48,055 bases of DNA, taken from assembly GCA_021785795.1 (NCBI GenBank), contig JAJYEK010000017.1:1-48055 (forward strand), read 5' to 3'. This DNA is from Pseudomonadota bacterium (lineage in GTDB: Bacteria; Pseudomonadota; Gammaproteobacteria; Acidiferrobacterales; UBA6901). Of the stretch, positions 19,219 through 28,792 are shown piece by piece. A program made the translations under genes and the position numbers. The notes beneath the pieces are model-generated. The model did no database searches. It had not been told where the DNA came from and saw only the letters and a program-made list of their open reading frames with translations. Positions within the stretch are counted from its first letter, which is position 1. Each line of letters begins with the position of its first letter.

Positions 19219-20202
19219 ATGCTGAGTTCACCCGGCTGGTCCCTGCGCACGCCGTCCGTTCTGACCCGCTTCGTTATTTTCACAGCACTTTCTCTGGCAC
19301 TGATGGTGCTCGATCACCGCGGTCAGCAGCTGGCCAAAGTGCGGGCGGGCCTGAGCGTCGTGTTCTACCCGATTGAAGTCGCCGCGACACTTCCCGCCCG
19401 AGCAGGCGAATCCGTCCTGAAAGTAATCGGCGGCGACCGGGCGCTGCGCGAGAAATACGACAAGCTTGCCACCAGACAGTCGCTGCTGGAGGCAAAGCTG
19501 GAGCGCTACGAAGCCCTCAAGGCTCAAAACACCCACCTTCGGAAACTGCTTGGTTCCGCAGCGCTGGTCGCGGACCGGGCGGTGGTTGCCAAGATCCTGC
19601 AGGTGAACGAGGAACCATTCACGCGCGAGATCGTCATCGCCAAGGGCAGCCGCGATGGGGTCCGTGACGGGCAACCGGTCATCGATAACCACGGAATCAT
19701 GGGCCAGGTCACCGAGGTCGATCCGGAACAGAGTCGCGTCACGCTGATTACAAACCCTGGTCACGCCATTCCGGTGGAGGATACCCGCAACGGCCTTCGC
19801 ACCATCGTGTTCGGAACCGGCGACGAGGACCGCGTCGCGGTGCGCTATCTGACCGCGCCGACGGACATCAAGGTAGGGGACCTTCTGGTCAGCTCTGGTA
19901 TCGGCGGAACGTTTCCCTTTGGTTACCCGGTGGCACGCATCACCAGCATCGTCAACAACCCGAATGAACCCTTCCTGGACATACACGCCCGCCCCATCGC
20001 GCATCTCGAATACAACAAGGAGGTGCTGCTGATCTGGCCGACCAGGGCCAGGCCGGAAAAGGCGCCGCCGCCATCGCCGCCCAGGCCGCTATCGAGGGAC
20101 GGCAGCCAGGCGCCCGTTGCCGCCAAGCGGGGTATAGCACCCAGCGAAGCGGGAGCGTCACCGCCCGGCACACCGGATTCCGGCACCAGACATGGACATT
20201 AA
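19219..20202 (+). CDS. mreC: Rod shape-determining protein MreC
   Basis: MreC (327 residues) is a bitopic inner membrane protein whose periplasmic part organises PBP2 and RodA. A single N-terminal membrane helix (about residues 18-33) is followed by a coiled coil (REKYDKLATRQSLLEAKLER) and the paired beta-domains, with the family segments SRDGVRDGQPVIDNHGIMGQ and LLVSSGIGGTFPFGYPVARI. The last ~50 residues are proline-rich and low complexity. ATG at 19219 is taken over TTG at 19216. Gap to mreD is 24 bases. Confidence 0.95.
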   Translation: MLSSPGWSLRTPSVLTRFVIFTALSLALMVLDHRGQQLAKVRAGLSVVFYPIEVAATLPARAGESVLKVIGGDRALREKYDKLATRQSLLEAKLERYEALKAQNTHLRKLLGSAALVADRAVVAKILQVNEEPFTREIVIAKGSRDGVRDGQPVIDNHGIMGQVTEVDPEQSRVTLITNPGHAIPVEDTRNGLRTIVFGTGDEDRVAVRYLTAPTDIKVGDLLVSSGIGGTFPFGYPVARITSIVNNPNEPFLDIHARPIAHLEYNKEVLLIWPTRARPEKAPPPSPPRPLSRDGSQAPVAAKRGIAPSEAGASPPGTPDSGTRHGH

Positions 20203-20226
20203 ACGATTCCGCGTACGGGCTGCCGC

Positions 20227-20745
20227 ATGCCTGCGCCTCCACCGGTGTTTCTGATGAGCCTCAGGCCGAACAATCGCAGCCGGCTGGTAATCGCCCTCAC
20301 CTTTATCGTGGCCCTGATCCTTACGATGCTGCCCGGGCCGGAATGGGCCCGGCCGTTTCGTCCGGACTGGGTATCCCTGGTGCTCATTTACTGGTGCATG
20401 GCGACACCACAACGCGTTGGCGTCGGCGTCGGCTGGACGGTCGGACTGATCCTGGACGTCCTGTACGGCTCCCTGCTCGGAGAGCGGGCGCTGGCTGAGA
20501 CGCTGGTTGCCTTCCTCACGCTCAAGCTGCACCTGCGTATGCGCATGTTTCCGCGTTGGCAGCAGGCGGTGACGGTGCTTGTCCTGGTGGCCATCAACCA
20601 CCTGGTCGTGCTCTGGATATCAGACCTGGTCGCGCACACCCCGGTGCGATGGTCGTACTGGACGTCGAGCGTCGTCAGCATGCTCATCTGGCCATGGCTG
20701 TTCATAATCCTGAGGGACGTGCGACGCCGTGCGCGCGTAAGCTGA
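20227..20745 (+). CDS. mreD: Rod shape-determining protein MreD
   Basis: MreD (172 residues) is a small inner membrane protein with about five helices, part of the elongasome with MreC. Family segments are RPDWVSLVLIYWCMATPQRVG and GWTVGLILDVLYGSLLGERAL. A second start at 20254 (MSLRPNNRS) is equally possible and would shorten the protein by nine residues. It ends 4 bases before mrdA, implying translational coupling. Confidence 0.93.
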   Translation: MPAPPPVFLMSLRPNNRSRLVIALTFIVALILTMLPGPEWARPFRPDWVSLVLIYWCMATPQRVGVGVGWTVGLILDVLYGSLLGERALAETLVAFLTLKLHLRMRMFPRWQQAVTVLVLVAINHLVVLWISDLVAHTPVRWSYWTSSVVSMLIWPWLFIILRDVRRRARVS

Positions 20746-20749
20746 ATTC

Positions 20750-22648
20750 ATGCCCCGCGTACCGATCAAGGACTACCTGCGCGAGTCGCACATGTTCAAT
20801 GTGCGCTTATCGGGCGTGGTGGTCATCATCTCCTTCCTGGTGTTGGTGCTGATCGGGCGGCTTGCCTATCTGCAGATCGTCGACCACCGCCATTACATGA
20901 CACTGTCCAATGAAAACAGCATCAATCCGGTCCCGATCGCGCCGGTGCGCGGCCTGATCTTCGATCGCAACGGTGTCGTGCTCGCCGAGAATTATCCGGT
21001 CCTGACCCTGGAAATCGTTCCGGACCAGGTAAAGAACATGAAAGCCCTGCTTTCGCAGCTGGGCAAAATCGTAACGCTCAACCAACGCGATCTCAGGAAT
21101 TTCTACCGGCAGCTGCGGGATAAGCCGCATTTTGACAGCCTGGTACTGCGCAGCAACCTGACCGAGGAAGAGGCCGACCGTTTCGCCGTGCAACGCTACC
21201 GGCTAACCGGTGCCGATCTGCATGCACGCTTGGAACGCTACTATCCGCAAGGGGGTCTCGCGGTCGCGGCGCTTGGCTATGTCGGAAGAATCAGCGAAAG
21301 CGAAGCCAAGACCATCGACGACGCCGACTATCGCGGCATCTCGTACATCGGCAAGATCGGAGTTGAGGCCAGCTACGAGAACCTGCTGCGCGGCCAGAGC
21401 GGAATCAAGAAGATCGAGGTCAACGCCGAGGGCCGCGCGATCCGCACCCTGGACCGCATCCCGCCGGCAGCGGGAGACAATATCTACCTCAATCTCGATG
21501 CGCGGGCTCAAGCCGCGGCCGAACAGGCTCTCGGCAACCACCGCGGTGCTGTAGTCGCAATAGACCCCAAAAATGGGGGCATACTGGCATTCGTGAGCAC
21601 CCCCACCTACAACCCGAACCCGTTCGTGGACGGCATCAGCACAAAGGCCTACCGCGCGCTGACGGACGATCCGGACGCACCACTGCTCAACCGCGCGCTC
21701 GACGGTCGCTATTCACCGGGCTCGACCATCAAGCCGTTCCTCGCCCTGGGCGCACTCGACGACGGTCTGAATCCGGACAAGACCTATTTCTGCCCGGGTT
21801 ATTATCACCTGCCAGGTAGTACCCATATTTTTCACTGCTGGGCATGGCGCGAGGGAGGCCACGGCAAAGTCGATCTGCACGAAGCGATCGTGGAATCCTG
21901 CGACGTGTACTTTTACAACCTCGCCGTGCATCTCGGGATCAGCCGTATCGACAGCATTCTCGACGCGTTTGGATTCAACTCCAAGACCGGCATTGATATT
22001 CCCGGAGAGCTGGCCGGACTCGTTCCGTCTCCGGCCTGGAAGGCCGCCCATGGGCTGCCGTGGTATCCGGGCGAAACGGTCATCATGGGTGTCGGTCAGG
22101 GCGCAATGCTCGTCACCCCGCTCGAACTGGCCAACGCCACAGCCATGATCGCCGATCACGGAGTGGGCTTCAAACCGCGCCTGGTGCGTGCAATCCAGAA
22201 TCCGACGACCCAGGCCATGACATATCTCAAGCCGGTCCCGGGCCGCACTTTCCAGCTGCAGAACATGGACTACCTCAAAGACATAGTGCACGACATGGCC
22301 GATGTCGTAAGTTCGCCCAAGGGCACCGGCTATTTCATGGGGCGGAATGCGCCATACCAGATTGCCGGCAAGAGCGGAACCGCCCAGGTGAAGGACATGC
22401 CATCAAACGGGGCCTACAACCCCAAGGAGATCGCAAAGAACCTGCGTGACAACGCCGTGTTCATTGCCTTTGCACCGGTGCCGGATCCGCGCATCGCCGT
22501 TGCGGTCATCGTGGAGCACGGGGGCTTCGGCGGCGAGGTGGCTGGCCCGATTGCACGCAAGGTCATGGACGCCTATCTTCTGCCTGACCATTCGTCGCCA
22601 GATGGCACTGCAGAGCTCCCGAAGAAGGTGCAGTATCATGTGCGGTGA
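20750..22648 (+). CDS. mrdA: Peptidoglycan transpeptidase PBP2
   Basis: Class B penicillin-binding protein of 632 residues, the elongation-specific DD-transpeptidase paired with RodA. One N-terminal membrane helix (about 20-42) is followed by the dimerisation domain (VRGLIFDRNGVVLAENYPVL). The transpeptidase motifs are all present: S-x-x-K as STIK at 325-328, S-x-D as SCD in ESCDVYFYN, and KSGT in AGKSGTAQVK. Length matches E. coli PBP2. It precedes rodA by 81 bases. Confidence 0.97.
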   Translation: MPRVPIKDYLRESHMFNVRLSGVVVIISFLVLVLIGRLAYLQIVDHRHYMTLSNENSINPVPIAPVRGLIFDRNGVVLAENYPVLTLEIVPDQVKNMKALLSQLGKIVTLNQRDLRNFYRQLRDKPHFDSLVLRSNLTEEEADRFAVQRYRLTGADLHARLERYYPQGGLAVAALGYVGRISESEAKTIDDADYRGISYIGKIGVEASYENLLRGQSGIKKIEVNAEGRAIRTLDRIPPAAGDNIYLNLDARAQAAAEQALGNHRGAVVAIDPKNGGILAFVSTPTYNPNPFVDGISTKAYRALTDDPDAPLLNRALDGRYSPGSTIKPFLALGALDDGLNPDKTYFCPGYYHLPGSTHIFHCWAWREGGHGKVDLHEAIVESCDVYFYNLAVHLGISRIDSILDAFGFNSKTGIDIPGELAGLVPSPAWKAAHGLPWYPGETVIMGVGQGAMLVTPLELANATAMIADHGVGFKPRLVRAIQNPTTQAMTYLKPVPGRTFQLQNMDYLKDIVHDMADVVSSPKGTGYFMGRNAPYQIAGKSGTAQVKDMPSNGAYNPKEIAKNLRDNAVFIAFAPVPDPRIAVAVIVEHGGFGGEVAGPIARKVMDAYLLPDHSSPDGTAELPKKVQYHVR

Positions 22649-22729
22649 CACAACACGGCATGGCGGCGTACATGCTCTTTCGGGCCGCAGGGCTTTGCGC
22701 ACTGCCGTTTCTGCTCTAATCTCTGAACC

Positions 22730-23812
22730 ATGAATAGTTGGCAGCGCTGGCATATCGACAGGCCCCTGTTTCTCGCCCTGTGCCTGTTGTCGGTGATCGG
22801 GATCTTTGTGCTATACAGCGCCAGCGGCGAGAGCACGGCGCTGGTGGTGCGCCACGCGCTCCGCCTGGCGCTCGGTTTTGCGGTGCTGGTTGGGTTCGCC
22901 CAGATACGCCCGGAGACGCTGCGGCGCTGGTCACCCTATATCTTCGCGATCGGTCTGGCGCTGCTCGTTGCCGTCCTTGTCGTCGGATCCGTGCGGTTGG
23001 GGGCGCGACGCTGGCTCAATCTGGGGCTTTTCCGCTTTCAGCCGTCCGAAATCATGAAGCTCGGGATGCCGATGATGCTCGCGTGGTACTTTGCGCGCGA
23101 ACCGCTGCCTCCCAAAACACGCAGTATCGCGCTGGGCGGTGCCATTTCGTTGCTGCCCATCCTGCTGGTCGCCAAGCAACCGGACCTGGGCACGGCGGCG
23201 CTCATCCTGGGTTCCGTCCTGGCAGTCCTGTTTCTCGCCGGCATGAGCTGGCGGTCCATATTGACGGTCGTGGTGATCGCGGGGATGGCCGCTCCGCTGC
23301 TGTGGGCACACCTGCACCAGTACCAAAAGCAGCGTATCATCACGCTCCTCAACCCGAGCTCCGATCCGCTGGGCGCCGGCTATCACACGATTCAGTCGAT
23401 GATTGCGGTCGGGTCAGGAGGCTTTTTCGGCAAGGGTTGGCTTAAAAGCAGCCAGGCCCGCCTCGACTTCCTTCCCGAGAGTTCGACCGACTTCATCTTT
23501 GCGGTCTTCGCAGAGGAATTCGGTTTCCTCGGGATACTGATGCTGTGCTGCCTGTATCTGTTCGTCCTCGGGCGCAGTCTGTTGATCGCATTTTATGCGC
23601 AGGATACCTACGCACGGCTGCTCGCCGGCGGGCTCGCCCTTACCTTTTTCATGTATTTCTTCGTCAACATCGGCATGGTGAGCGGCATATTGCCGGTCGT
23701 TGGAGTACCCTTGCCTCTGATCAGCTATGGCGGAAGCGCGACGGTGACGCTGATGGCGGCCTTTGGGATGCTGATGAGCATCCATACCCACCGCAAGATG
23801 ATGACACAGTGA
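22730..23812 (+). CDS. rodA: Peptidoglycan glycosyltransferase RodA
   Basis: SEDS-family polymerase of 360 residues with about ten membrane helices; it polymerises lipid II at the outer face of the inner membrane together with PBP2. Diagnostic parts are LGARRWLNLGLFRFQPSEIMKL (SEDS signature), the acidic loop WLKSSQARLDFLPESSTDFIF, and the C-terminal GVPLPLISYGGSA. Its stop overlaps the rlpA start in TGATG. Confidence 0.97.
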   Translation: MNSWQRWHIDRPLFLALCLLSVIGIFVLYSASGESTALVVRHALRLALGFAVLVGFAQIRPETLRRWSPYIFAIGLALLVAVLVVGSVRLGARRWLNLGLFRFQPSEIMKLGMPMMLAWYFAREPLPPKTRSIALGGAISLLPILLVAKQPDLGTAALILGSVLAVLFLAGMSWRSILTVVVIAGMAAPLLWAHLHQYQKQRIITLLNPSSDPLGAGYHTIQSMIAVGSGGFFGKGWLKSSQARLDFLPESSTDFIFAVFAEEFGFLGILMLCCLYLFVLGRSLLIAFYAQDTYARLLAGGLALTFFMYFFVNIGMVSGILPVVGVPLPLISYGGSATVTLMAAFGMLMSIHTHRKMMTQ

Positions 23813-24723
23813 TGTCGCGCGCCGTCCCGGAGCCGGAATCCACGTACCCCGATGGCATCCGGCACGACTGGCGCCGGTCACTTGGGCATCTCCCACTGCT
23901 GCTTCTCCTGCTACTGGAAGCCGCCTGCAGCACCATTCCCCGCAACCGTGGCGGCTACTACGAACAGGACGGGCCCGGACGCCGGCCTCTGGCGGAAGTG
24001 ATGAGCGTCCCGAACGCGGTTCCGAAGCCATTGCCGCTCAGCCCAATAGGAAATCAACCCTATACGGTTTTCAACAAGACTTATTACCCGTTGAAGAATG
24101 CGGCGGGTTACCACGCGCGCGGCATTGCGTCCTGGTACGGGCGGCAGTTTCGCGGCAAATTTACCTCCGACGGAGAGCGCTACAACATGTATGCGATGAC
24201 GGCAGCGCACCGGACTCTGCCGCTGCCGAGCTATGCGCGGGTGACCAACCTGACCAATGGCCGTTCTGTCATCGTCCGCATCAACGACCGCGGTCCATTC
24301 CTGGACAACCGGCTCATCGATCTCTCGTACGCGGCGGCGGCCAAACTCGGTATGCTCCGTACTGGCACGGCGTTGGTCGAAGTGGACGGGATCGCGCCAT
24401 GGGACAACCCTAAGCCGGCACAGGCTATGACAACCGAAGCCGGCGCCGATACCGGAACACCGGGTACGATGACCGCCGCCCCGACCCGACCAGAGCTTTA
24501 TCTTCAGGTTGGCGCCTTCGCCGATCGGCGCCATGCCGAAGACCTGCGCCGACAGCTGGAGCGGGCGGATTTCCGGCAGGTTTGCGTACAGCCCTCATAC
24601 TCCAGGCCCACCGCCCTGTTTCGGGTGCGCATCGGCCCCCTGCCGAGCGTCTCGGACTGCGACCGACTTGCACAGCGCATTGCCGCTTACGGTATTCACG
24701 GCGCCTATGCCGTCGTGGAGTGA
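23812..24723 (+). CDS. rlpA: RlpA-like septal/peptidoglycan protein with DPBB and SPOR domains
   Basis: A 303-residue exported protein. An N-terminal hydrophobic run (LLLLLLLEAAC, about residues 29-39) looks like a lipoprotein signal, but position -3 is Glu rather than Leu, so lipidation is not certain. The double-psi beta-barrel follows (GIASWYGRQFRGKFTSDGE, then RINDRGPF and RLIDLSYAAAAKLGM), the fold of lytic transglycosylase-like RlpA. A C-terminal SPOR domain (YLQVGAFADRRHAEDLRRQL) binds denuded glycan strands at division sites. Whether this copy cleaves glycan strands is not known. Translation is coupled to rodA. Confidence 0.92.
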   Translation: MSRAVPEPESTYPDGIRHDWRRSLGHLPLLLLLLLEAACSTIPRNRGGYYEQDGPGRRPLAEVMSVPNAVPKPLPLSPIGNQPYTVFNKTYYPLKNAAGYHARGIASWYGRQFRGKFTSDGERYNMYAMTAAHRTLPLPSYARVTNLTNGRSVIVRINDRGPFLDNRLIDLSYAAAAKLGMLRTGTALVEVDGIAPWDNPKPAQAMTTEAGADTGTPGTMTAAPTRPELYLQVGAFADRRHAEDLRRQLERADFRQVCVQPSYSRPTALFRVRIGPLPSVSDCDRLAQRIAAYGIHGAYAVVE

Positions 24724-24925
24724 ACCGGATCTCGCGGGCGTGTTGCCGCGGCCGAAGAACCGGGTTTCAGGGCACCGGACGCGACGGAGCGCCGGGTTCC
24801 GGCCATTATCTGGGTGCAGCCACAGCAGGGCCTCGGCGGGTACGGCGGGACGGCCGGGCAGTGCGGCACCGTTGGCGGCTCCGGCGACGGCGGCAGGGCA
24901 GTCCACCTCCCCCGGCGGGTCGCGC

Positions 24926-24931
24926 TATAAT
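24926..24931 (+). promoter_or_regulatory. Candidate -10 element for the dat-lipA run
   Basis: A perfect TATAAT stands 86 bases before the dat start inside an otherwise very GC-rich 294-base gap. The -35 position (17 bases upstream) reads CCACCT, which is poor, so confidence is modest. Confidence 0.35.
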
Positions 24932-25017
24932 GCGGCGCAGCCCGCCCCTAGAGCCTGTCGGATCGGCAGCGGGCGGAATCGTTCACACCGGTCACTTCAG
25001 TCTGGACAATAACGGAC

Positions 25018-25887
25018 ATGGGCCTACCCACGCGGGTTTACCTTAACGGCGAGATTCTACCGGCCGAGTCGGCCCGAATTTCCGTATTCGATCGCGGGTT
25101 CGTGTTTGGAGACGGTGTATACGAGGTGATTCCGGTGTACGGCGGCCGGCCGTTCCGTCTGTCCCACCACCTTCAACGCCTGGATGCCAGCCTTGCGGCG
25201 ATCCGCATCGCGAATCCGATGACGCACGGCGGGTGGGAAGAGGTTTTCCGTGAACTCACCCGGGAACACGGCCCCGTCGACCAGTCGATCTATCTCGAAG
25301 TCACCCGCGGCGTTGCGCCGCGGGACCATGCGTTTACTTCCGGCATTGCCGCCACGGTCTTTGCCTACGCGCAGCCGCTGGCCTACCCGGCTCCCGAACA
25401 GGTCCTCGCCGGCGTAAGCGCGATCACGGTACCAGACGTGCGGTGGTCACGCTGCGACATCAAGACGATCGCCCTGCTGGCGAATGTCCTGATGCGGCAG
25501 AAGGCGGTCGAGAGCGGTTGTGCCGAAGCTATCCTGATTCGTAATGACTGCCTTACGGAGGGCGCCGCCAGCAACATCTTCATCGTATCGGCCGGCATTT
25601 TGTCCACTCCGCCCAAGGGACCGTTTATCCTGCCGGGAATCACTCGCGATCTGGTAATTGAGCTGGCGCATCGCAGCAATATTCCCTGCGCTGAGCGGGA
25701 AATACGGCAGGTCGAACTGCTCTCGGCCGACGAAGTGTGGATGACCAGCTCGACAAAGGAAATCCTGCCCATAGTGCGCATTGACGGCCACGACATCGGT
25801 GGCGGTCGTCCTGGACCGCTGCATGCCCGCCTGCAGGCGCTCTACCAGGAGTACAAGCATGCCTTTCGCAAGGGCCAGACCGAATGA
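25018..25887 (+). CDS. dat: D-amino acid aminotransferase (fold-type IV PLP enzyme)
   Basis: A 289-residue class IV aminotransferase, interconverting D-alanine and D-glutamate via pyridoxal phosphate. Marks are FDRGFVFGDGVYEVIPVY near the N terminus, the catalytic lysine in RWSRCDIKTIALLANVL (about residue 149), and the PLP-holding LTEGAASNIFIV. The RCDIK form of the lysine motif is typical of D-alanine transaminase, though branched-chain aminotransferase and aminodeoxychorismate lyase share the fold. It overlaps ybeD by 4 bases (ATGA). Confidence 0.9.
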   Translation: MGLPTRVYLNGEILPAESARISVFDRGFVFGDGVYEVIPVYGGRPFRLSHHLQRLDASLAAIRIANPMTHGGWEEVFRELTREHGPVDQSIYLEVTRGVAPRDHAFTSGIAATVFAYAQPLAYPAPEQVLAGVSAITVPDVRWSRCDIKTIALLANVLMRQKAVESGCAEAILIRNDCLTEGAASNIFIVSAGILSTPPKGPFILPGITRDLVIELAHRSNIPCAEREIRQVELLSADEVWMTSSTKEILPIVRIDGHDIGGGRPGPLHARLQALYQEYKHAFRKGQTE

Positions 25888-26192
25888 ACGCTCACGACCC
25901 CGGGAACGGTCACGGCGCCGACGCTGCAGAGGCGCTGGTCTCGCCGATGGCGTTTCCGTGCCGGTTCGACATCAAGGCCATGGGGCGGCAGAGCGTGCGG
26001 TTCGAAGCCCTGGTACAGGGCATCGTTTCGCGTCATGTCAGTCCCCAGGACCTGCACGCGGTCAGGGCACGCGCCAGCCGCGAAAACCGGTACATAGCGC
26101 TTACTCTGACGATCACCGCGCGCAGCCGCGAACAGCTCGACACGATCTACCAAGAACTGTCTGCCTGCGGAGAAGTTCTGGTGGCACTCTAA
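25884..26192 (+). CDS. ybeD: DUF493 family protein YbeD
   Basis: A 102-residue cytoplasmic protein with the ferredoxin-like DUF493 fold (related to ACT-like regulatory domains): PCRFDIKAMGRQSVRFEALV, RYIALTLTITARSREQLDTIY, and the end ACGEVLVAL. In many gammaproteobacteria it sits before lipB, as here. It is suspected to be regulatory; its partner is not known. The first ~20 residues are unconserved. Overlaps dat by 4 bases; 2-base gap to lipB. Confidence 0.9.
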   Translation: MNAHDPGNGHGADAAEALVSPMAFPCRFDIKAMGRQSVRFEALVQGIVSRHVSPQDLHAVRARASRENRYIALTLTITARSREQLDTIYQELSACGEVLVAL

Positions 26193-26194
26193 CG

Positions 26195-26872
26195 ATGAGC
26201 CAGGATCAGCACAGCGCGGGATTCGGACCGCACAGACCGCGCATCCGCAGGCTCGGGCTCATGGATTACCGTGAAACCTGGCTTGCCATGCGCGCGTTCA
26301 CCGAGCGGCGCGAGGCCTCCGACGCCGACGAGATCTGGCTCCTGCAGCATCCGCCCGTGTATACGATGGGGTTCAACGCAAAGCACCGTGCGCCCAGCGA
26401 TCCGCAGGGCATTGCGGTAGTCCGGACTGACCGCGGCGGCGACATCACCTATCATGGCCCAGGTCAGCTCGTGGCCTACGTGCTCGTGGATCTGCGGCGT
26501 CGCGGCCTCGGCCCCAAGGGTCTCGTGCGCATTCTCGAGCAAACAGCCATTGACCTCCTGCTGACATACGGCATTACCGGAGTGCGCCGCGACGGCGCTC
26601 CCGGTGTCTACGTCGGACTTCGGAAGATTGCGCAGCTCGGCCTGCGCATCCGGCGCGGATCCAGCTACCACGGTCTCTCCCTGAACGTCGACATGGACCT
26701 TGGGCCGTTCCGCCGCATCGATCCCTGCGGCTATCCCGGCCTGGAAGTCACCCAGCTGGCCGATCTCGTTTCGAGCCCCGGGTTCGAGGAAGTCGGGGCG
26801 GCGCTGGTTGACGCACTGTGCGCCAATCTGGGTTACAATGAAAATACACGCAGCGCCGCGGAACATCCATAA
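26195..26872 (+). CDS. lipB: Octanoyl-[ACP]:protein N-octanoyltransferase
   Basis: LipB (225 residues) moves octanoate from ACP to lipoyl domains, the first step of lipoate synthesis. The catalytic pair is visible: lysine in [14 protein letters not shown] and cysteine in [17 protein letters not shown]. Other family segments are [16 protein letters not shown] and [17 protein letters not shown] at 26195 follows the ybeD stop by 2 bases, and its stop overlaps the lipA start by one base (TAATG), so lipB and lipA are translationally coupled. Confidence 0.96.
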   Translation: MSQDQHSAGFGPHRPRIRRLGLMDYRETWLAMRAFTERREASDADEIWLLQHPPVYTMGFNAKHRAPSDPQGIAVVRTDRGGDITYHGPGQLVAYVLVDLRRRGLGPKGLVRILEQTAIDLLLTYGITGVRRDGAPGVYVGLRKIAQLGLRIRRGSSYHGLSLNVDMDLGPFRRIDPCGYPGLEVTQLADLVSSPGFEEVGAALVDALCANLGYNENTRSAAEHP

Positions 26873-27846
26873 TGCAACACGACGATCAAGGCGCCGGAGA
26901 CAGGGAAGGGTTCGGACGGGGACGGAATCCTCTCAAGGGCGCATCCAAGACTGCACGCATTCCGGTAAAGATCGTTCCGGCGACCGAACGTCTTCCCAAG
27001 CCTCGCTGGCTGCGCGCCAGCTCCCCCATCACGCCGGAGGTAGCCCGCCTAAAGTCCATCCTGCGTTCCAACGGGCTGCATACGGTTTGCGAAGAGGCGG
27101 CATGCCCGAATATCGGGGAGTGTTTCGGGCACGGCACCGCGACGTTCATGATCATGGGTGATGTCTGCACGCGCCGTTGCCCTTTCTGCGATGTCGCGCA
27201 CGGCCGTCCGGCGGCGCTTGATCCACAGGAGCCAAGGAGCCTCGCTCTTACCGTGGCCCGCATGGGACTGAGGTTCGTGGTTGTCACCTCGGTGGACAGG
27301 GACGATTTGCGGGATGGAGGAGCCGGACACTTCGTTGCCTGCATCCGGTCATTGCGCGCGCATAATCCGGGAATTGGCATCGAAATCCTCGTGCCCGACT
27401 TCCGTGGGCGCCTAGACAGGGCGCTCGAGGTCCTGTGCGAGGCGCCACCGGACGTATTCAACCACAACCTCGAGACGGTTCCACGCCTGTACAAGGCGGC
27501 GCGCCCCGGCGCTGACTACGCCCACTCCCTCGAACTCCTGCGCAGATTCGGGGCTCGCCATCCCCGAATTCCCACCAAATCCGGACTGATGGTCGGCCTG
27601 GGCGAGACGAACCAGGAGATCGAGGCCACCATGCGCGATCTGCGCGACCACGGTTGCCAGATGCTGACCATCGGCCAGTACCTGCAACCGAGCCGCGACC
27701 ATCATCTCCCGGTCCGGCGTTATGTGACGCCCGAGGAATTCGGGCATTTCGCGGCCATGGGTTCCGAAATGGGGTTCCGCAATGTGGCCAGCGGCCCTCT
27801 GGTACGATCTTCGTACCACGCCGAGCAGCAGGCACGCAGATCATGA
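26872..27846 (+). CDS. lipA: Lipoyl synthase
   Basis: LipA (324 residues), a radical SAM enzyme with two [4Fe-4S] clusters that inserts two sulfurs into octanoyl chains. The auxiliary cluster motif C-x4-C-x5-C reads [12 protein letters not shown], and the radical SAM motif C-x3-C-x2-C reads CTRRCPFC. Also typical are [30 protein letters not shown] and [10 protein letters not shown], with the conserved RSSYHA near the C terminus supplying the serine that ligates the auxiliary cluster. Ends overlapping the next gene by 4 bases. Confidence 0.97.
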   Translation: MQHDDQGAGDREGFGRGRNPLKGASKTARIPVKIVPATERLPKPRWLRASSPITPEVARLKSILRSNGLHTVCEEAACPNIGECFGHGTATFMIMGDVCTRRCPFCDVAHGRPAALDPQEPRSLALTVARMGLRFVVVTSVDRDDLRDGGAGHFVACIRSLRAHNPGIGIEILVPDFRGRLDRALEVLCEAPPDVFNHNLETVPRLYKAARPGADYAHSLELLRRFGARHPRIPTKSGLMVGLGETNQEIEATMRDLRDHGCQMLTIGQYLQPSRDHHLPVRRYVTPEEFGHFAAMGSEMGFRNVASGPLVRSSYHAEQQARRS

Positions 27847-28616
27847 TCAGCACGACCTGGACCAGCGCAATCGCCCTGCTCATTCTGCCCCCAGGCGTGA
27901 TAATCCTGGTTATTGTGCTGGGCCTGCTGCTCCACGTGAAGAGGCCGTGGGTCGGCGCCACGGTCATCGGTCTGGCTACTGCGGCGCTGGTTGCGCTGTC
28001 CCTGCCTCAGACCGGCCGCGACCTCATGGCCAGCCTGGAGGCCTATGCCCCGCCGTTGAGTCCTACCTTGACGAAGCCAGGCAAGAACATTCAGGCGATC
28101 GTCGTGCTCGGCGGCGGGCGCTATTCGAGCGCGCCCGAATACGGGGGGGACACGGTCGGACCTATCGATCTCGTGCGCCTGCGGTACGCGGCCTGGCTGC
28201 AGCGACGCACGGGCCTGCCGATACTGGTGAGCGGAGGGTCTCGGGGCGGACAATCCGTCTCGGAAGCTGCCCTCATGCGGAACTGTCTTGAGCAGGATTT
28301 CGGCGCACGCGTCAGATGGGTCGAGGGTCAGTCCCGGACCACCTGGGAGAACGCCCGCTACAGCCGCAGGCTGCTCGCGGCCGCCAAGATTCGTAACGTC
28401 TACCTGGTCACCAATGCCTGGCACATGAGACGCGCAGCTTGGGCATTCGATGCCAACGGCATCGAAGCGACCCCTGCGCCGACAGGTTTCGCCACGCTCG
28501 GCCCGCGATATTCCGGTCTGCTCGGTTACTTGCCGTCGGCAAAAGGGCTGATGTTGAGCGCCACTGCGCTGCGGGAGCGGCTCGGCTTTATCTGGTACAA
28601 CCTGGTATACGGCTAG
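27843..28616 (+). CDS. DUF218 (YdcF/SanA/ElyC-like) membrane-anchored protein
   Basis: A 257-residue protein with two N-terminal membrane helices (about 7-31 and 38-55) and a DUF218 domain: [54 protein letters not shown] and [17 protein letters not shown]. ElyC and SanA of this family affect envelope integrity and peptidoglycan assembly, which would suit the neighbouring elongasome genes, but the biochemical activity is unclear. It overlaps lipA by 4 bases (ATGA) and is the last gene of the run. Confidence 0.9.
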   Translation: MISTTWTSAIALLILPPGVIILVIVLGLLLHVKRPWVGATVIGLATAALVALSLPQTGRDLMASLEAYAPPLSPTLTKPGKNIQAIVVLGGGRYSSAPEYGGDTVGPIDLVRLRYAAWLQRRTGLPILVSGGSRGGQSVSEAALMRNCLEQDFGARVRWVEGQSRTTWENARYSRRLLAAAKIRNVYLVTNAWHMRRAAWAFDANGIEATPAPTGFATLGPRYSGLLGYLPSAKGLMLSATALRERLGFIWYNLVYG

Positions 28617-28792
28617 CCGTCGGCGGTCACGATTGGGAAGTTGATAATCAGCGCATTCGAATCGCCTTCCGCATCGTATAGGCCCGAGGTGGCCGGACCG
28701 GCGAGGGCCAGCGGGATTGCCTGGCGGCAACACCGCCGGACGTATGGAGTGCGCTGCGATGGAATCTGCGGTGCCCCCAGACACCGCGGCGA

